From: Alphaproteobacteria bacterium
Lineage (GTDB): Bacteria; Pseudomonadota; Alphaproteobacteria; JAUHZC01
DNA length: 64,000 bases
Direction: 5' to 3'
Assembly: GCA_030425805.1 (NCBI GenBank)
Contig: JAUHZC010000001.1
Location: 237,302 to 301,301 of the forward strand
Shown here: positions 43,727 to 53,926 of the stretch, piece by piece
How positions within the stretch are numbered: position 1 is the first letter of the stretch
Layout of the letters: each line of letters starts with the position of its first letter
Translations under genes and position numbers: made by a program
Notes under the pieces: model-generated
Databases searched by the model: none
The model's input: the letters and a program-made list of their open reading frames with translations, nothing else
Told to the model about the DNA's origin: nothing

Positions 43727-44500
43727 ATGTCCGCCAAAAATGACCTTTCAATCATTGGCTCTCGAACGGAAATTAGCTCGCCGAACCAGGCAACGCCCCC
43801 CAAGCTCCGGGTTGTTGCCTCGAGATTTTCGCAGACACACTCCGTAAAAGAACGCAAGCGCCGCAAGTCACAAAGCCCCATTCGAGTCCTCAGGATTGAA
43901 CGGGGCTTTACTTTAGATGAGCTTGCCAAAATTTCTGGGCTTTCTCCTTCCTACCTTTCTCGCCTGGAGGGTGGATCTCGCCGCCTTAATGAGGATATCC
44001 TCTCTGTCCTTTGCAGTGCTCTTAACTGTAAGCCAGCAGATCTCCTACAGGCAACTCCTCAGGAGAAAAGCACAAAGAAAGAGGTCTCTCAGTCCCCCCG
44101 TAAGAGAGGGCGACCTGAGCTACGATGCTATTGTATAGCAGATTTGGCTGCAACAGGTATATTCACAATGGCTCTTGATGAAGGCGTCGAAACAATTGCG
44201 CCTCCTAAACACCTTTTAAATCAGGAAAAGGCTTTTGCGATCCGCTTTCCTCAAGAATCTCTGAAAAGTGTTACAGCCCTTCATCATATTTTTTATGTGG
44301 ATCCCAGCTCAGAAATTTCTCTCAAATCTATTTGCTTTGTAACGGATACAAGCGGAAAATCCTTTGTAGGACGCTTCTCAGAAGTTGAGAAAGACCAATC
44401 AAAGTATGTCTTCGAAGTTTTGAACAGTCAAAACAATGCAAAGAAGTCAATTTCTCGGGGAGAAATAAAATCTCTTTTTAAGGTTGTCAAAGCAGCCTAA
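43727..44500 (+). CDS. XRE-family transcriptional regulator with AT-hook-like linker
   Basis: 257 residues from the ATG preceded by GAGG (a TTG five codons upstream is possible). A basic N-terminal extension (KERKRRKSQ) leads into a Cro/C1 helix-turn-helix (RIERGFTLDELAKISGLSPSYLSRLEGGSRR). A linker with KRGRPE resembles an AT-hook. The C-terminal 110 residues recall a degenerate LexA/CI S24 barrel (IFYVDPSSEISLKSICFV ... FVGRFSEVE), but no Ser-Lys dyad is evident. A role in controlling its divergent neighbour is plausible. Lies 33 bases before gpmI. Confidence 0.75.
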   Translation: MSAKNDLSIIGSRTEISSPNQATPPKLRVVASRFSQTHSVKERKRRKSQSPIRVLRIERGFTLDELAKISGLSPSYLSRLEGGSRRLNEDILSVLCSALNCKPADLLQATPQEKSTKKEVSQSPRKRGRPELRCYCIADLAATGIFTMALDEGVETIAPPKHLLNQEKAFAIRFPQESLKSVTALHHIFYVDPSSEISLKSICFVTDTSGKSFVGRFSEVEKDQSKYVFEVLNSQNNAKKSISRGEIKSLFKVVKAA

Positions 44501-44533
44501 AATCCCTTTACTATCGGAAACGAAGGGGTTGAG

Positions 44534-46078
44534 ATGAGAAAAACGACGGTTCTTTGTATTTTAGATGGGCTTGGAAGCACTGCTGCCAGCGAAACGAATG
44601 CTGTATTTCAAGCCTCTACCCCCCTTTTGGACAACCTTGAGGAAGGCGCTGTCATGTGTCACCTGGCAGCCCACGGGGAAGCTGTGGGGCTACCTGCTGC
44701 TCAAATGGGAAACTCTGAAGTCGGACACCTGAACATTGGTGCAGGCCGTGTTGTTCTCCAAGATCTTCCCCGGATCAACAAAACACTCTCCCAAGATTTT
44801 CTAGAAGGCTCCGAAACTTTCCAAAATTTTGTCAAGGCCTTGAAGAATAAAGGGGGAGCCTGTCACCTCATGGGGCTTCTCTCTGATGGTGGCGTACATA
44901 GCCATATGAAACACATGGTAATTTTAGCAAGGGCGCTTTCAAAAGCCGGTGTCCCCTGCCACATTCATGCCTTTACAGATGGTCGAGACACAGCACCTGA
45001 GGATGTTCAGGGGCATATCCGCTGGCTTGAAGAACAGATTCAAGACACCCCTCTTGTCCAACTATCAACGATTGTCGGCCGCTACTATGCAATGGATCGA
45101 GACCAACGATGGGAGCGAGTCCACAAAGCCTATGATGCAATTGTCCATGGAAACAATAGCGCAGAGGTTACTGCCGCTGATGATTTCTATACCGCTATGA
45201 AGGCTCTTGAAGAAGCTGGGACAACGGGTGAATTTTTCACTCCGATTTGCGCTCCTTCTTACCAAGGGTTCCAACCTGGTGATGGTATCTTAATGGCAAA
45301 TTTCCGGACAGACCGGGCTAGAGAGATTCTAACAGCCCTTTTGGATCCTCAGTTTCAAGGTTTCGAAACAAAGCCTCTTGAGGTTAGTGCAACGCTTGGG
45401 CTTGTGTCCTACAGCACAGCTTTGGACCCTTTTATGGAGGTTCTTTTCAAGAAGCAGGAAATTGACAAAGGCCTTGGGTCAACACTCGCAGCAGCAGGAA
45501 AAACCCAGCTCCGCTTGGCGGAAACAGAAAAATATCCCCATGTCACCTTTTTCTTTAATGGCGGGCAAGAGGCTCAAGAAGAAGGAGAGGACCGTATCAT
45601 GGTCCCCTCCCCTAAAGTTGAGACCTATGACCTTCAGCCTGAGATGTCTGCTGCAGAAGTCACAGAAAAACTTTGCAGAGCCATTCGCTCTCAGAAATAT
45701 GATTTTATTATCGTAAATTATGCGAATCCAGATATGGTGGGACATACGGGTTCCCTCCCCGCAGCGATTAAGGCTGTTGAAACAGTGGACCGTTGTGTTA
45801 GAGAAATGTTGGAAGCCCTTGAGGAGGTGGATGGTCAGGCCATCATTACCGCAGATCATGGGAACTGTGAGGTCATGGTTGACCCAGAGACAGGGGCGCC
45901 TCATACAGCGCATACCACAAATCTTGTGCCGTGCTACTACATTGGCAATGAAGATGTTCACACAACGTGTGAACAAGGAGCATTGTGTGACCTTGCCCCT
46001 TCAATCCTTCATCTCATGGGTCTTGAACAACCTGTAGAAATGACAGGATCTCCCCTCTTTTCACGAGCGACAAAATAA
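44534..46078 (+). CDS. gpmI: Cofactor-independent phosphoglycerate mutase
   Basis: Interconverts 3- and 2-phosphoglycerate using two Mn ions and a phosphoserine intermediate. 514 residues with the metal site in VLCILDGLG, the catalytic serine in MGNSEVGHLNIGAGR, and TADHGNCEVM near the C-terminus, all of the alkaline-phosphatase-fold iPGM. GGGGTTGAG precedes the ATG. Followed 12 bases later by bamD on the same strand. Completes pgk to eno. Confidence 0.96.
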   Translation: MRKTTVLCILDGLGSTAASETNAVFQASTPLLDNLEEGAVMCHLAAHGEAVGLPAAQMGNSEVGHLNIGAGRVVLQDLPRINKTLSQDFLEGSETFQNFVKALKNKGGACHLMGLLSDGGVHSHMKHMVILARALSKAGVPCHIHAFTDGRDTAPEDVQGHIRWLEEQIQDTPLVQLSTIVGRYYAMDRDQRWERVHKAYDAIVHGNNSAEVTAADDFYTAMKALEEAGTTGEFFTPICAPSYQGFQPGDGILMANFRTDRAREILTALLDPQFQGFETKPLEVSATLGLVSYSTALDPFMEVLFKKQEIDKGLGSTLAAAGKTQLRLAETEKYPHVTFFFNGGQEAQEEGEDRIMVPSPKVETYDLQPEMSAAEVTEKLCRAIRSQKYDFIIVNYANPDMVGHTGSLPAAIKAVETVDRCVREMLEALEEVDGQAIITADHGNCEVMVDPETGAPHTAHTTNLVPCYYIGNEDVHTTCEQGALCDLAPSILHLMGLEQPVEMTGSPLFSRATK

Positions 46079-46090
46079 AGTACAACCGTT

Positions 46091-46864
46091 ATGAGTAACC
46101 TTAGGAATCTGATGCGTATTTTTCCTCTTCCCCTGATTGCCTTGGCCCTTTGCCTAAGTGCGTGTTCTTCAAAAAAAGAAATTATCAAAGACCAACCGAT
46201 TGGTAAGCTCTACAACATGGCCTACGATAAGCTTGTAGACGAGAAGTATGAAAAAGCTGCGAACTATTTTGAGGAAGTGGACAAACAGCACCCTTATTCC
46301 CCTTGGGCGTCTAAGGCACAAATTATGGGGGCTTTCTCTCACTATATGGACCAGAAATACGTAGAGGCTGAGTCTGGATTCGAGACTTTCCTTGATCTTC
46401 ACCCAGGCCACGCCCACGCACCATATGCCATGTACATGATTGCTATTTGCCAATATGAACAATTGGCCGCTGTCCGGCGGGATCAAACAGCGGCAGGCGA
46501 AGCGGTTAAGTCTTTTGAACGTCTCATTTCTCGCTTCCCCGGTACAGTTTATGCGGATGAGGCCCATGAGCGTATTGTTCTTTTGAGCGACCATATTGCT
46601 GCAAAAGAAATGGCTACAGGACGTTTCTACCAAGAGCGCCAGGACTATGAGTCTGCTATTCCTCGTTTCCAAGCTGTTGTGGATACGTTTAGCCAGACCA
46701 TGCAAGTGCGGGAAGCTCTCTACCGTCTCGTTGCTTGTTACCTAAGCCTTGATTTGAAGGAGCAGGCCAAACGAACAGCTGCAGTTCTTGGGCATAATTA
46801 TCCTGAAAGTCACTGGTACAAAGAAGCCTATGATCTCTTGAGGTCTAGAGGCGTTGAGTCTTAG
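46091..46864 (+). CDS. bamD: Outer membrane assembly lipoprotein BamD
   Basis: 257 residues: lipoprotein signal with lipobox LSACSS, then TPR repeats (LYNMAYDKLVDEKYEKAANYFEEV; split as YDKLVDEKYEKAANYFEEV) and RLISRFPGTVYADEA. Essential partner of BamA in outer membrane protein insertion. Matures through Lgt, encoded here. recN, its frequent neighbour, is absent; a strong terminator follows. Confidence 0.95.
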   Translation: MSNLRNLMRIFPLPLIALALCLSACSSKKEIIKDQPIGKLYNMAYDKLVDEKYEKAANYFEEVDKQHPYSPWASKAQIMGAFSHYMDQKYVEAESGFETFLDLHPGHAHAPYAMYMIAICQYEQLAAVRRDQTAAGEAVKSFERLISRFPGTVYADEAHERIVLLSDHIAAKEMATGRFYQERQDYESAIPRFQAVVDTFSQTMQVREALYRLVACYLSLDLKEQAKRTAAVLGHNYPESHWYKEAYDLLRSRGVES

Positions 46865-46904
46865 AGTCTTATAAAGGCTACTCCGCCGTATTTATTATCC
46901 CTTG

Positions 46905-46936
46905 AACCCCCAGCAAAGACTGGGGGATTCCCCTTT
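46905..46936 (+). terminator. Intrinsic terminator of gpmI-bamD
   Basis: AACCCCCAG / CTGGGGGATT stem with a short CAAAGA loop and a CCCCTTTT tail. Confidence 0.85.
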
Positions 46937-47052
46937 TCGGTTTTATATCAAATGAAGAAATGAAGTATAAATACAAATAAAAATTATTTCCTCTTGCATA
47001 GCCTCCTAAAATTTTGAAAGATATTTACATTAAAGAAGTTTAGGGAGAAAAA

Positions 47053-47625
47053 ATGATTCGTTATATTGGTTTTATTTTAAGTTTGTATATACTAGCAGCG
47101 CCTGCACAGGGAGCTGTGGCTGCTACATTATTAAAGATGCGATTTGCTTTGCCACTTGGGGCCCGAGCAGCTTGCGGGTGTGTTTGCCCCCCTCATACGG
47201 TGATTTCAACTGCACCAGCACCTTCTCTCGATGAAATGCATGCAGCATGGCGTGCAGCAGTTGGCCCCCTTCAGGCTGCAAAAGAAATTCCTTCTGAAGA
47301 TGCACAGCGCATTGTTGCAGAAGCCTATCATCACCTCAATGAGCAGGGAGCCTTTGCGGAAACCTCAGCCCTACGAGAGTTCATGGAAGCATCGCCTGAC
47401 CCCCAAACAGCTGTTGACGCCGTGATGTTTAATTTAACAGGAATTGCAGCCGATGAGCTTGCTAGAATATACGCATTAGACATTCCACCTGTTGTAACAA
47501 TGATGCTTAATGAGACTCTGGAAAGAATCGTCCACCCAACTTATATGGCCCAGAAAACCTATGGAATTCGATGGGCTTTGGAGCTTCATTTCAACAGGGT
47601 TACCGGCACAAAAGAAAGAGCTTGA
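47053..47625 (+). CDS. Exported Ala-rich helical protein of unknown function
   Basis: 190 residues: signal peptide (YIGFILSLYILAAPAQGAVA), a short cysteine group (RAACGCVCPPHT) and then a mainly helical Ala/Glu-rich domain (IPSEDAQRIVAEAYHHLNEQ). AGGGAG precedes the ATG. The CGCVC group may bind metal or form disulfides. No family recognised. Confidence 0.65.
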   Translation: MIRYIGFILSLYILAAPAQGAVAATLLKMRFALPLGARAACGCVCPPHTVISTAPAPSLDEMHAAWRAAVGPLQAAKEIPSEDAQRIVAEAYHHLNEQGAFAETSALREFMEASPDPQTAVDAVMFNLTGIAADELARIYALDIPPVVTMMLNETLERIVHPTYMAQKTYGIRWALELHFNRVTGTKERA

Positions 47626-47676
47626 TTTAATATCTAAAAAAAGCAATCATGGCCCCCATAAATTAAGGGGGCTGTT

Positions 47677-48861
47677 ATGAAACATTTTTGCACACTTATT
47701 TTCTCCTTTTTATCCTTAGGTCTTTTTGCAAAAGAACCTCTAGAAAAATCTATTGATTTTGTTGTAGACACCAGTCGACGGGGGGAAATCTCCATGGCAC
47801 AGGGCGTCCAAAAAATGCTTCAGAAAAAAGCGCCAAAGATTAAGACGCGCTATATCGAAATTAAGGATGGCAGAACAAAGCTCCCAGCCTCCCATAAAGA
47901 AAGCGTTTATGTTTTCTTTGGCCAGCCCGGCCTTAAGCTAATGAAAAAACTAAAAGGCCAAAATCACAAAGCTGTTCATATTGCACACCTATTATTTGAT
48001 ATGCACCAAGATCTCCTTGATGGAAATAATCAAAAACTTTTCTTCCTTCCTGCATTCTTAAAAACAGGGGAGCTCCATTCCCCTGAGATGCTTAATATCA
48101 AGAAGTCCCCTCAAATACGGTGGATGAATGGTGTGCCTTCAAACATGGCTTTTGAGCACGAAGCTGGTACTTCAAACATGAAAACCTTCCTAGAAAAACA
48201 CGCAAAAATACTGAAAAACAAAAAACCTGTCACAGTGATTTTGTTGGCTGGAGATGCTGAAAAAGCTGATGGATCAGTTACGCAATTTACAACTGAAAAC
48301 GCAGAAAAACTGGCAAAAAAAGTTGCTGAGCTTTCTCCAGAAAATCCTTTGATTGTTATGTCAGGCCCCCGCACAGGAAAATACCAAACCGGAAAAAAAG
48401 AAGGAAAGCTTGTTATTGATAAGGCAGCTCATACCAAGGTTCTTTTTAAAGACACAGGGGCCTCGGATCCTGTGACCCATGCTTTCTTGAAAAAAGTAAA
48501 GAGCCTTTCCCCAGAGAGGACTGTCATTCTTGAGGACTTCATCAAAGGCAAAACAAGTCATTACAAGGGCGTCTTTCATCTTTTGAAAGAGCGTGGTGGG
48601 CAGCTTTTTGTTAACGGTGAGTCCAACTCAAGCATTCAGGATGCCATTGATCTAGGTCTGATCTCCCAGGCTCATATCTATCGCCATGGGGCTATGAATC
48701 CAAGCCATCACTTCAATGTATCTTTTGTGAAGGCAAGGTATAACGCGCGTGTTTTAGCCCAGGATTTCACCCTCGAGCCTCAGGGGAAGATTAATCATAA
48801 AAAAGTACGCTCTCCTTGCGAAACCGTAGCAGGTGAGCTGATTATGCTTTTCGCCCGCTAG
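47677..48861 (+). CDS. Exported ELM1-like (putative glycosyltransferase-fold) protein
   Basis: 394 residues with a signal-like N-terminus (MKHFCTLIFSFLSLGLFAKE). The order of motifs recalls the ELM1/GtrOC1 family (PF06258): a WMNGVPSNMAFE segment, VTVILLAGDAEKADGSVTQF then PLIVMSGPRTGKY, and QLFVNGESNSSIQDAIDLG in the place of the family's V-T-x-D-S motif. ELM1 in plants acts in mitochondrial fission; bacterial members are uncharacterised and glycosyltransferase-like. Resemblance is weak and no catalytic residues are certain. GGGGG precedes the ATG; the TAG stop abuts comEC in the same frame. Confidence 0.55.
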   Translation: MKHFCTLIFSFLSLGLFAKEPLEKSIDFVVDTSRRGEISMAQGVQKMLQKKAPKIKTRYIEIKDGRTKLPASHKESVYVFFGQPGLKLMKKLKGQNHKAVHIAHLLFDMHQDLLDGNNQKLFFLPAFLKTGELHSPEMLNIKKSPQIRWMNGVPSNMAFEHEAGTSNMKTFLEKHAKILKNKKPVTVILLAGDAEKADGSVTQFTTENAEKLAKKVAELSPENPLIVMSGPRTGKYQTGKKEGKLVIDKAAHTKVLFKDTGASDPVTHAFLKKVKSLSPERTVILEDFIKGKTSHYKGVFHLLKERGGQLFVNGESNSSIQDAIDLGLISQAHIYRHGAMNPSHHFNVSFVKARYNARVLAQDFTLEPQGKINHKKVRSPCETVAGELIMLFAR

Positions 48862-50970
48862 GTGGTGCCCGAAGCAGATAAGGTCCTCTCTCTTTTCCTA
48901 CGTGAAAAACGGCTTGAGGTTATTTTTATAGCCCTTGTTGTTGTTCTTGGTTTTTACTTTTCTCTAAGTTACGAACCTTCTTTGTGGGCTGTTTGCGGGA
49001 TTGGTGTTTTCTGGGGACTCTGCTTTTGGATACCATGTCTTCACCTGTTGCGCCCTCTTTTTTTAGGGCTTTTTCTGGGAAGCCTTTCCATCTGCTTGAT
49101 GAAAACAACGCACCATATCCGACTTCTATCCTCCCCTCTTAACCCTCAGCATGTCCAAGGGGTTGTGGTCAAAATCACACCAAAATCCCCAGAGCACGTC
49201 CATATTGTCCTGGACCCTCACCAGATTCAACATCATAGCACCCTTCCCTTTCGAGGCCTGATCCGCCTGCGTAATGTGAGTACCTTTTTTACAAAGACGC
49301 TGCAGCCAGGGGATCATATGAGAGCCAAACTCTCCCTGACTCCTCTGCCTTTACCCTGGTCCCCAGGAGGGTACCCCCTCACACAACACCTTTATTTCGA
49401 AGGGCTTGCAGCAGAAGGAAAGCTTGAGGGGAGTTTCCGAATCCTGCAAAAGGAACCTCCCTCTTCTTTTTCCCTGTGGCGCCAACGCCACCGTCAAAAG
49501 CTTAAAGATCATATTTTTAAAACTTTTGCCCCTCCCTTTGATGGCATTGTTTTGGCTTTGACCTTGGGGGAGAAGGCGGCTATTCCCTCACACATTAAAG
49601 AAGACTTTGCCCTTTCTGGCCTTGCTCACCTCCTGGCCATTTCAGGACTTCATATGGCGCTTCTTATGGGGGTGGTTTTCTTTTGTGTTCGACGTGCACT
49701 GAGCCTCACGCCTTATGCGGAATTTAACGATACGAAACCCTTGGCAGGGATAATTGCTTTTCTCGTCCTAAGCTACTATCTCTTTCTGTGTTTTGAGTCA
49801 GTCTCTGCACGCAGAGCCTACATCATGGCGTGTTTTATTTTAGGTGGCTTTTTTCTGCGGCGCCCCCCCTTTTCTCTTAAAACCCTTTTTGCAACTGGCA
49901 TTGGTCTTTTGTGTCTTTGGCCAGCCTCTCTTATCTTACCCTCTTTTCAACTCTCTTTTAGTGCTGTGCTTGGGCTCTTCCTAGCCTATCAACTTCCCTT
50001 ATTGCAACAATCAGCCCGTTCATCCCTACTTTACAAGCTGGTAAGAGCCCTTTGTGTTTTAGCTCTCACAAGCCTTGTGGTTGGGATTGCAACGCTTCCC
50101 TTGATTCTAAAAACCTTTCAACAAGCCCCTCTCCTGAGCCTGCTTGCCAATATGGTGGCCATTCCTGGAATGAGTTTCGTGGTTATGCCTCTTATTCTCC
50201 TGAGCCTCCCTTTTTTCTGGATCGGTGCAGGAAACCTGATTGCACCAGCCTTATCCAGTAGCCTTTCCCTTCTCCTGTCTTGGGCCCATCAAATTTCAAG
50301 CTTTGAACAAAGCTTCATTGCAGTTCCTCCACCTCCAGGATGGGCATTAGGTCTGTGTTTCTTGGGGGCATGCTTCAGTATATGCTATCCCTATCGTCTA
50401 TGGCGCGGAGGGTTTGCCTTTTTCTTCATAGGTGGTTGTGGCCTTTTTATGGGAGAAGCCCCAACTCTTCTTCTATCTCCTAAGAAACCCTACTATGGCA
50501 TTTGCCAAGATCATTGCCTTTATGTTCATGGAGGGCACCAGACCTTTGCACCTGTTGGAAACTGGCACAAAAGAACTGGACATGCTGCGGTGACCCTCCT
50601 CAGCCTCAAAGATGGAGCGTCTCTCCAAAATTATGCTTGGGATAGTGAGGGCGGGAAGCTCACACTTGGCCATTCCCGCTTTCTCTTCTTACAAGATCGG
50701 TCTCTTCATCGATCGGATTTGATCCAGCGGGGAGACTTTACCCTCACGCGCTTTCCTGTGAAATCCCGCAAGTTGTCTTTGAGCATTGCAGACCTCAAAA
50801 AGCTTGGAGAAATAGAGATTTCCGTTAAAGGGGACAAACTGATTTTCTCCAGCGCAATGCTATTGATGGGGGAACGCCCCTGGAACCCCTATCGACAGCA
50901 TTGGAAGTCCTACCTCCAACGCTTTAAAAAAACGAATTTTCATGTGATTACCCCCTTTCCAGGAAGCTGA
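48862..50970 (+). CDS. comEC: ComEC/Rec2-family DNA uptake channel protein
   Basis: 702 residues: N-terminal DUF4131-like region with membrane helices, then the Competence domain with LALTLGEKAAIPSHIKEDFALSGLAHLLAISGLHMAL shown by GEKAAIPSHIKEDFALSGLA and HLLAISGLHMALLMG, and many helices to residue about 560. The C-terminal 130 residues are hydrophilic but do not show the HxHxDH motif of the beta-lactamase-like domain of full ComEC, so this is the shorter form. Transports single-stranded DNA in natural transformation. GTG start immediately follows the upstream stop, suggesting reinitiation. Confidence 0.88.
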   Translation: MVPEADKVLSLFLREKRLEVIFIALVVVLGFYFSLSYEPSLWAVCGIGVFWGLCFWIPCLHLLRPLFLGLFLGSLSICLMKTTHHIRLLSSPLNPQHVQGVVVKITPKSPEHVHIVLDPHQIQHHSTLPFRGLIRLRNVSTFFTKTLQPGDHMRAKLSLTPLPLPWSPGGYPLTQHLYFEGLAAEGKLEGSFRILQKEPPSSFSLWRQRHRQKLKDHIFKTFAPPFDGIVLALTLGEKAAIPSHIKEDFALSGLAHLLAISGLHMALLMGVVFFCVRRALSLTPYAEFNDTKPLAGIIAFLVLSYYLFLCFESVSARRAYIMACFILGGFFLRRPPFSLKTLFATGIGLLCLWPASLILPSFQLSFSAVLGLFLAYQLPLLQQSARSSLLYKLVRALCVLALTSLVVGIATLPLILKTFQQAPLLSLLANMVAIPGMSFVVMPLILLSLPFFWIGAGNLIAPALSSSLSLLLSWAHQISSFEQSFIAVPPPPGWALGLCFLGACFSICYPYRLWRGGFAFFFIGGCGLFMGEAPTLLLSPKKPYYGICQDHCLYVHGGHQTFAPVGNWHKRTGHAAVTLLSLKDGASLQNYAWDSEGGKLTLGHSRFLFLQDRSLHRSDLIQRGDFTLTRFPVKSRKLSLSIADLKKLGEIEISVKGDKLIFSSAMLLMGERPWNPYRQHWKSYLQRFKKTNFHVITPFPGS

Positions 50971-51000
50971 GCCTCAGTCTATACTAAGGCGAATTTTTAG

Positions 51001-52272
<1,272 letters not shown>

Positions 52273-52274
52273 GC

Positions 52275-52802
52275 TTGGTCACGCTTAAACCTATTTCACC
52301 AAAAGAGAGTCATATTCTTCAGAATATGGCTCGCTTTTATGTTTATGACCTCTCCAAAGAGTGCGGACTCGAAGATTTTGAGTGGGCCTTGCCAGAAGAT
52401 GGTCTTTATAAAATTTCTGATTTATCAAACTATATTCATGACGCTGATCGCCAGGCCTATTTTATTTTTGTAGGCTCTGAGAGAGCAGGGTTTATTCTGC
52501 TGAATAAAGCCACAGTGGATCCAGAAACGAACTGGAATGTGGGGGAATTTTTTATTCTCCGCCGTTTTCAAGGCAAAGGCATTGGTCGCAAAAGCCTAGA
52601 GCTTTTGTGGCAATATCATCCTGGTACATGGGAAGTCTCTGTTATTCCTGAAAACAAGTGTGCATATGCATTTTGGAAGCGTGTTATCTCTGAGCTTGGG
52701 CAAGGTGTGAGCGAGCAAGAAGCCAACATCTCTCTCCAAGACGGCTCTCAAGCCAAGCGGATCTTGTTTCAGTTTCATAACTCAGTAGAAGAATCTCTAT
52801 AA
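52275..52802 (+). CDS. GNAT-family N-acetyltransferase
   Basis: 175 residues from a TTG two bases after eno. Has the GNAT core: beta hairpin RAGFILLNKATVDP, beta strand NVGEFFILRRF and the acetyl-CoA P-loop RRFQGKGIGRKSLELLW (R/Q-x-x-G-x-G), then VIPENKCAYAFWKR. Substrate unknown. Expression is probably coupled to eno. Confidence 0.85.
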   Translation: MVTLKPISPKESHILQNMARFYVYDLSKECGLEDFEWALPEDGLYKISDLSNYIHDADRQAYFIFVGSERAGFILLNKATVDPETNWNVGEFFILRRFQGKGIGRKSLELLWQYHPGTWEVSVIPENKCAYAFWKRVISELGQGVSEQEANISLQDGSQAKRILFQFHNSVEESL

Positions 52803-52822
52803 AACCTTATTTTGGCCCTAGG

Positions 52823-52846
52823 TCCCAGCCTACGCTGGGATTTTAA
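52823..52846 (+). terminator. Probable terminator of eno and acetyltransferase genes
   Basis: TCCCAGC-CTAC-GCTGGGA stem followed by TTTTAATTT, 20 bases after the stop. The stem itself resembles another dispersed palindrome. Confidence 0.7.
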
Positions 52847-52850
52847 TTTA

Positions 52851-53211
52851 TCATTGCAAGCCCTGTGGTCTATGGATTGCTTCGTCGCTAAGCTTCTCGC
52901 AATGACTTTAAAAAAGAGGCTCCCCGCAATGACCTCCTCATTGTCATCGCGAGCCCGAAGGGCGCGGCGATCCATAAGGCGCTTGGATTCCGGGTCGGGG
53001 CCCGGAATGACTTTCTGAATGGGAAGAGAGATGGAAATTCCAGCGAAGGCTGGAATCAGGACTCTTTTCCTTCCTGGGAAAGCAGGGACTTTCTTTATTA
53101 TTTAAGAAGAGGAAACAAGAGCTATGCTCTTGTTCAGAGTTTCTCTTGGACCCCGGATCAAGTCCGGGGTTTCGAGGAGGGGGGCCTGGGGTTTTTTCCT
53201 GCGAAAGCAGG
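52851..53211. repeat. Dense palindromic repeat cluster
   Basis: Gene-free region between the acetyltransferase and hpf. It holds a type A unit (GGATTGCTTCGTCGCTAAGC), a half unit CCGCAATGAC, a type B unit (TCATCGCGAGCCCGAAGGGC with GCGGCGATCC), type C units (TTCCGGGTCGGGGCCCGGAA; CCCCGGATCAAGTCCGGGG), and two further palindromes, ATTCCAGC-GAAG-GCTGGAAT and CCTGC-GAAA-GCAGG. Largest cluster in the window. Confidence 0.9.
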
Positions 53212-53235
53212 GCCTAACTTGAAAAACTAACGACC

Positions 53236-53832
53236 CTAACCCTTCTTCATAATTTGAGGGTCAATCCAACCGATGTTTCCATCACTTCGGCGGTAGAGAA
53301 CGTTTAGTTCACCATTGCCTGTGTTGGTAAAAACCAAAGCAGGCTCTTCTGAAAGGTCCAGACGCATCACGGCCTCGGAGACTGAAAGGTCAGGAATATC
53401 CGTTTCCACTTCTGCAATGACAGGAGGGCAGGCTTCATCATCTGGTGTATCTTCCGCTTCTTCAGCAGGCAAAACATAACTAGGCGCAATAAGAGGCTCT
53501 TTTGTTTGAGCATGAATATTACGCCGGCGATTATGAGCATCCAAGCGCTTTTTCTGCCGGCGAAGCTTTGCATCCAAACGCTTTGCAAAATCCACAAGGG
53601 TTGCATAGGCATCAGCGCTTTCTCCAGAGCAACGAACATACATTCCCCGGGAGACATGAAGGCTACAATCTAGGCGGAAATGGTGGTTCCCATGGCCTAC
53701 ACGGTACAGGTTACATTGAGCCTCAATAGGTTCCAAACCGTACTTCTTAGAAATTTCATGAAGGTGTTTCTCCAACTGCTCATTAAAAGCACCTGAAGAA
53801 TCAATTTGCTTACCGGTGTAGATAAATTTCAT
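53236..53832 (-). CDS. hpf: Ribosome hibernation promoting factor, long form
   Basis: 198 residues from the ATG with GGGAGAACA as ribosome binding site; a longer in-frame reading adds 19 unlikely residues. N-terminal HPF/RaiA domain (MKFIYTGKQIDSSGAFNEQL ... AYATLVDFAKRLDAKLRRQK), a linker and the C-terminal dimerisation domain (LSVSEAVMRLDLSEEPALVF). Promotes 100S ribosome dimers in stationary or nutrient-poor states. Confidence 0.93.
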   Translation of the reverse strand: MKFIYTGKQIDSSGAFNEQLEKHLHEISKKYGLEPIEAQCNLYRVGHGNHHFRLDCSLHVSRGMYVRCSGESADAYATLVDFAKRLDAKLRRQKKRLDAHNRRRNIHAQTKEPLIAPSYVLPAEEAEDTPDDEACPPVIAEVETDIPDLSVSEAVMRLDLSEEPALVFTNTGNGELNVLYRRSDGNIGWIDPQIMKKG

Positions 53833-53926
53833 ATTGTTCTCCCTCTTAATACCTATGATATACGAAAAGATTTGAGAAAATACAAACATTTCCTAAAACT
53901 TGAGTCACTTTTTGGATAATGTAAGA

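Noticed and set aside
52775..52975. Minus-strand frame encoding MDRRALRARDDNEEVIAGSL
   Set aside because: It is the translation of palindromic repeats (type B and A) in a gene-free cluster; similar peptides arise at every such cluster.
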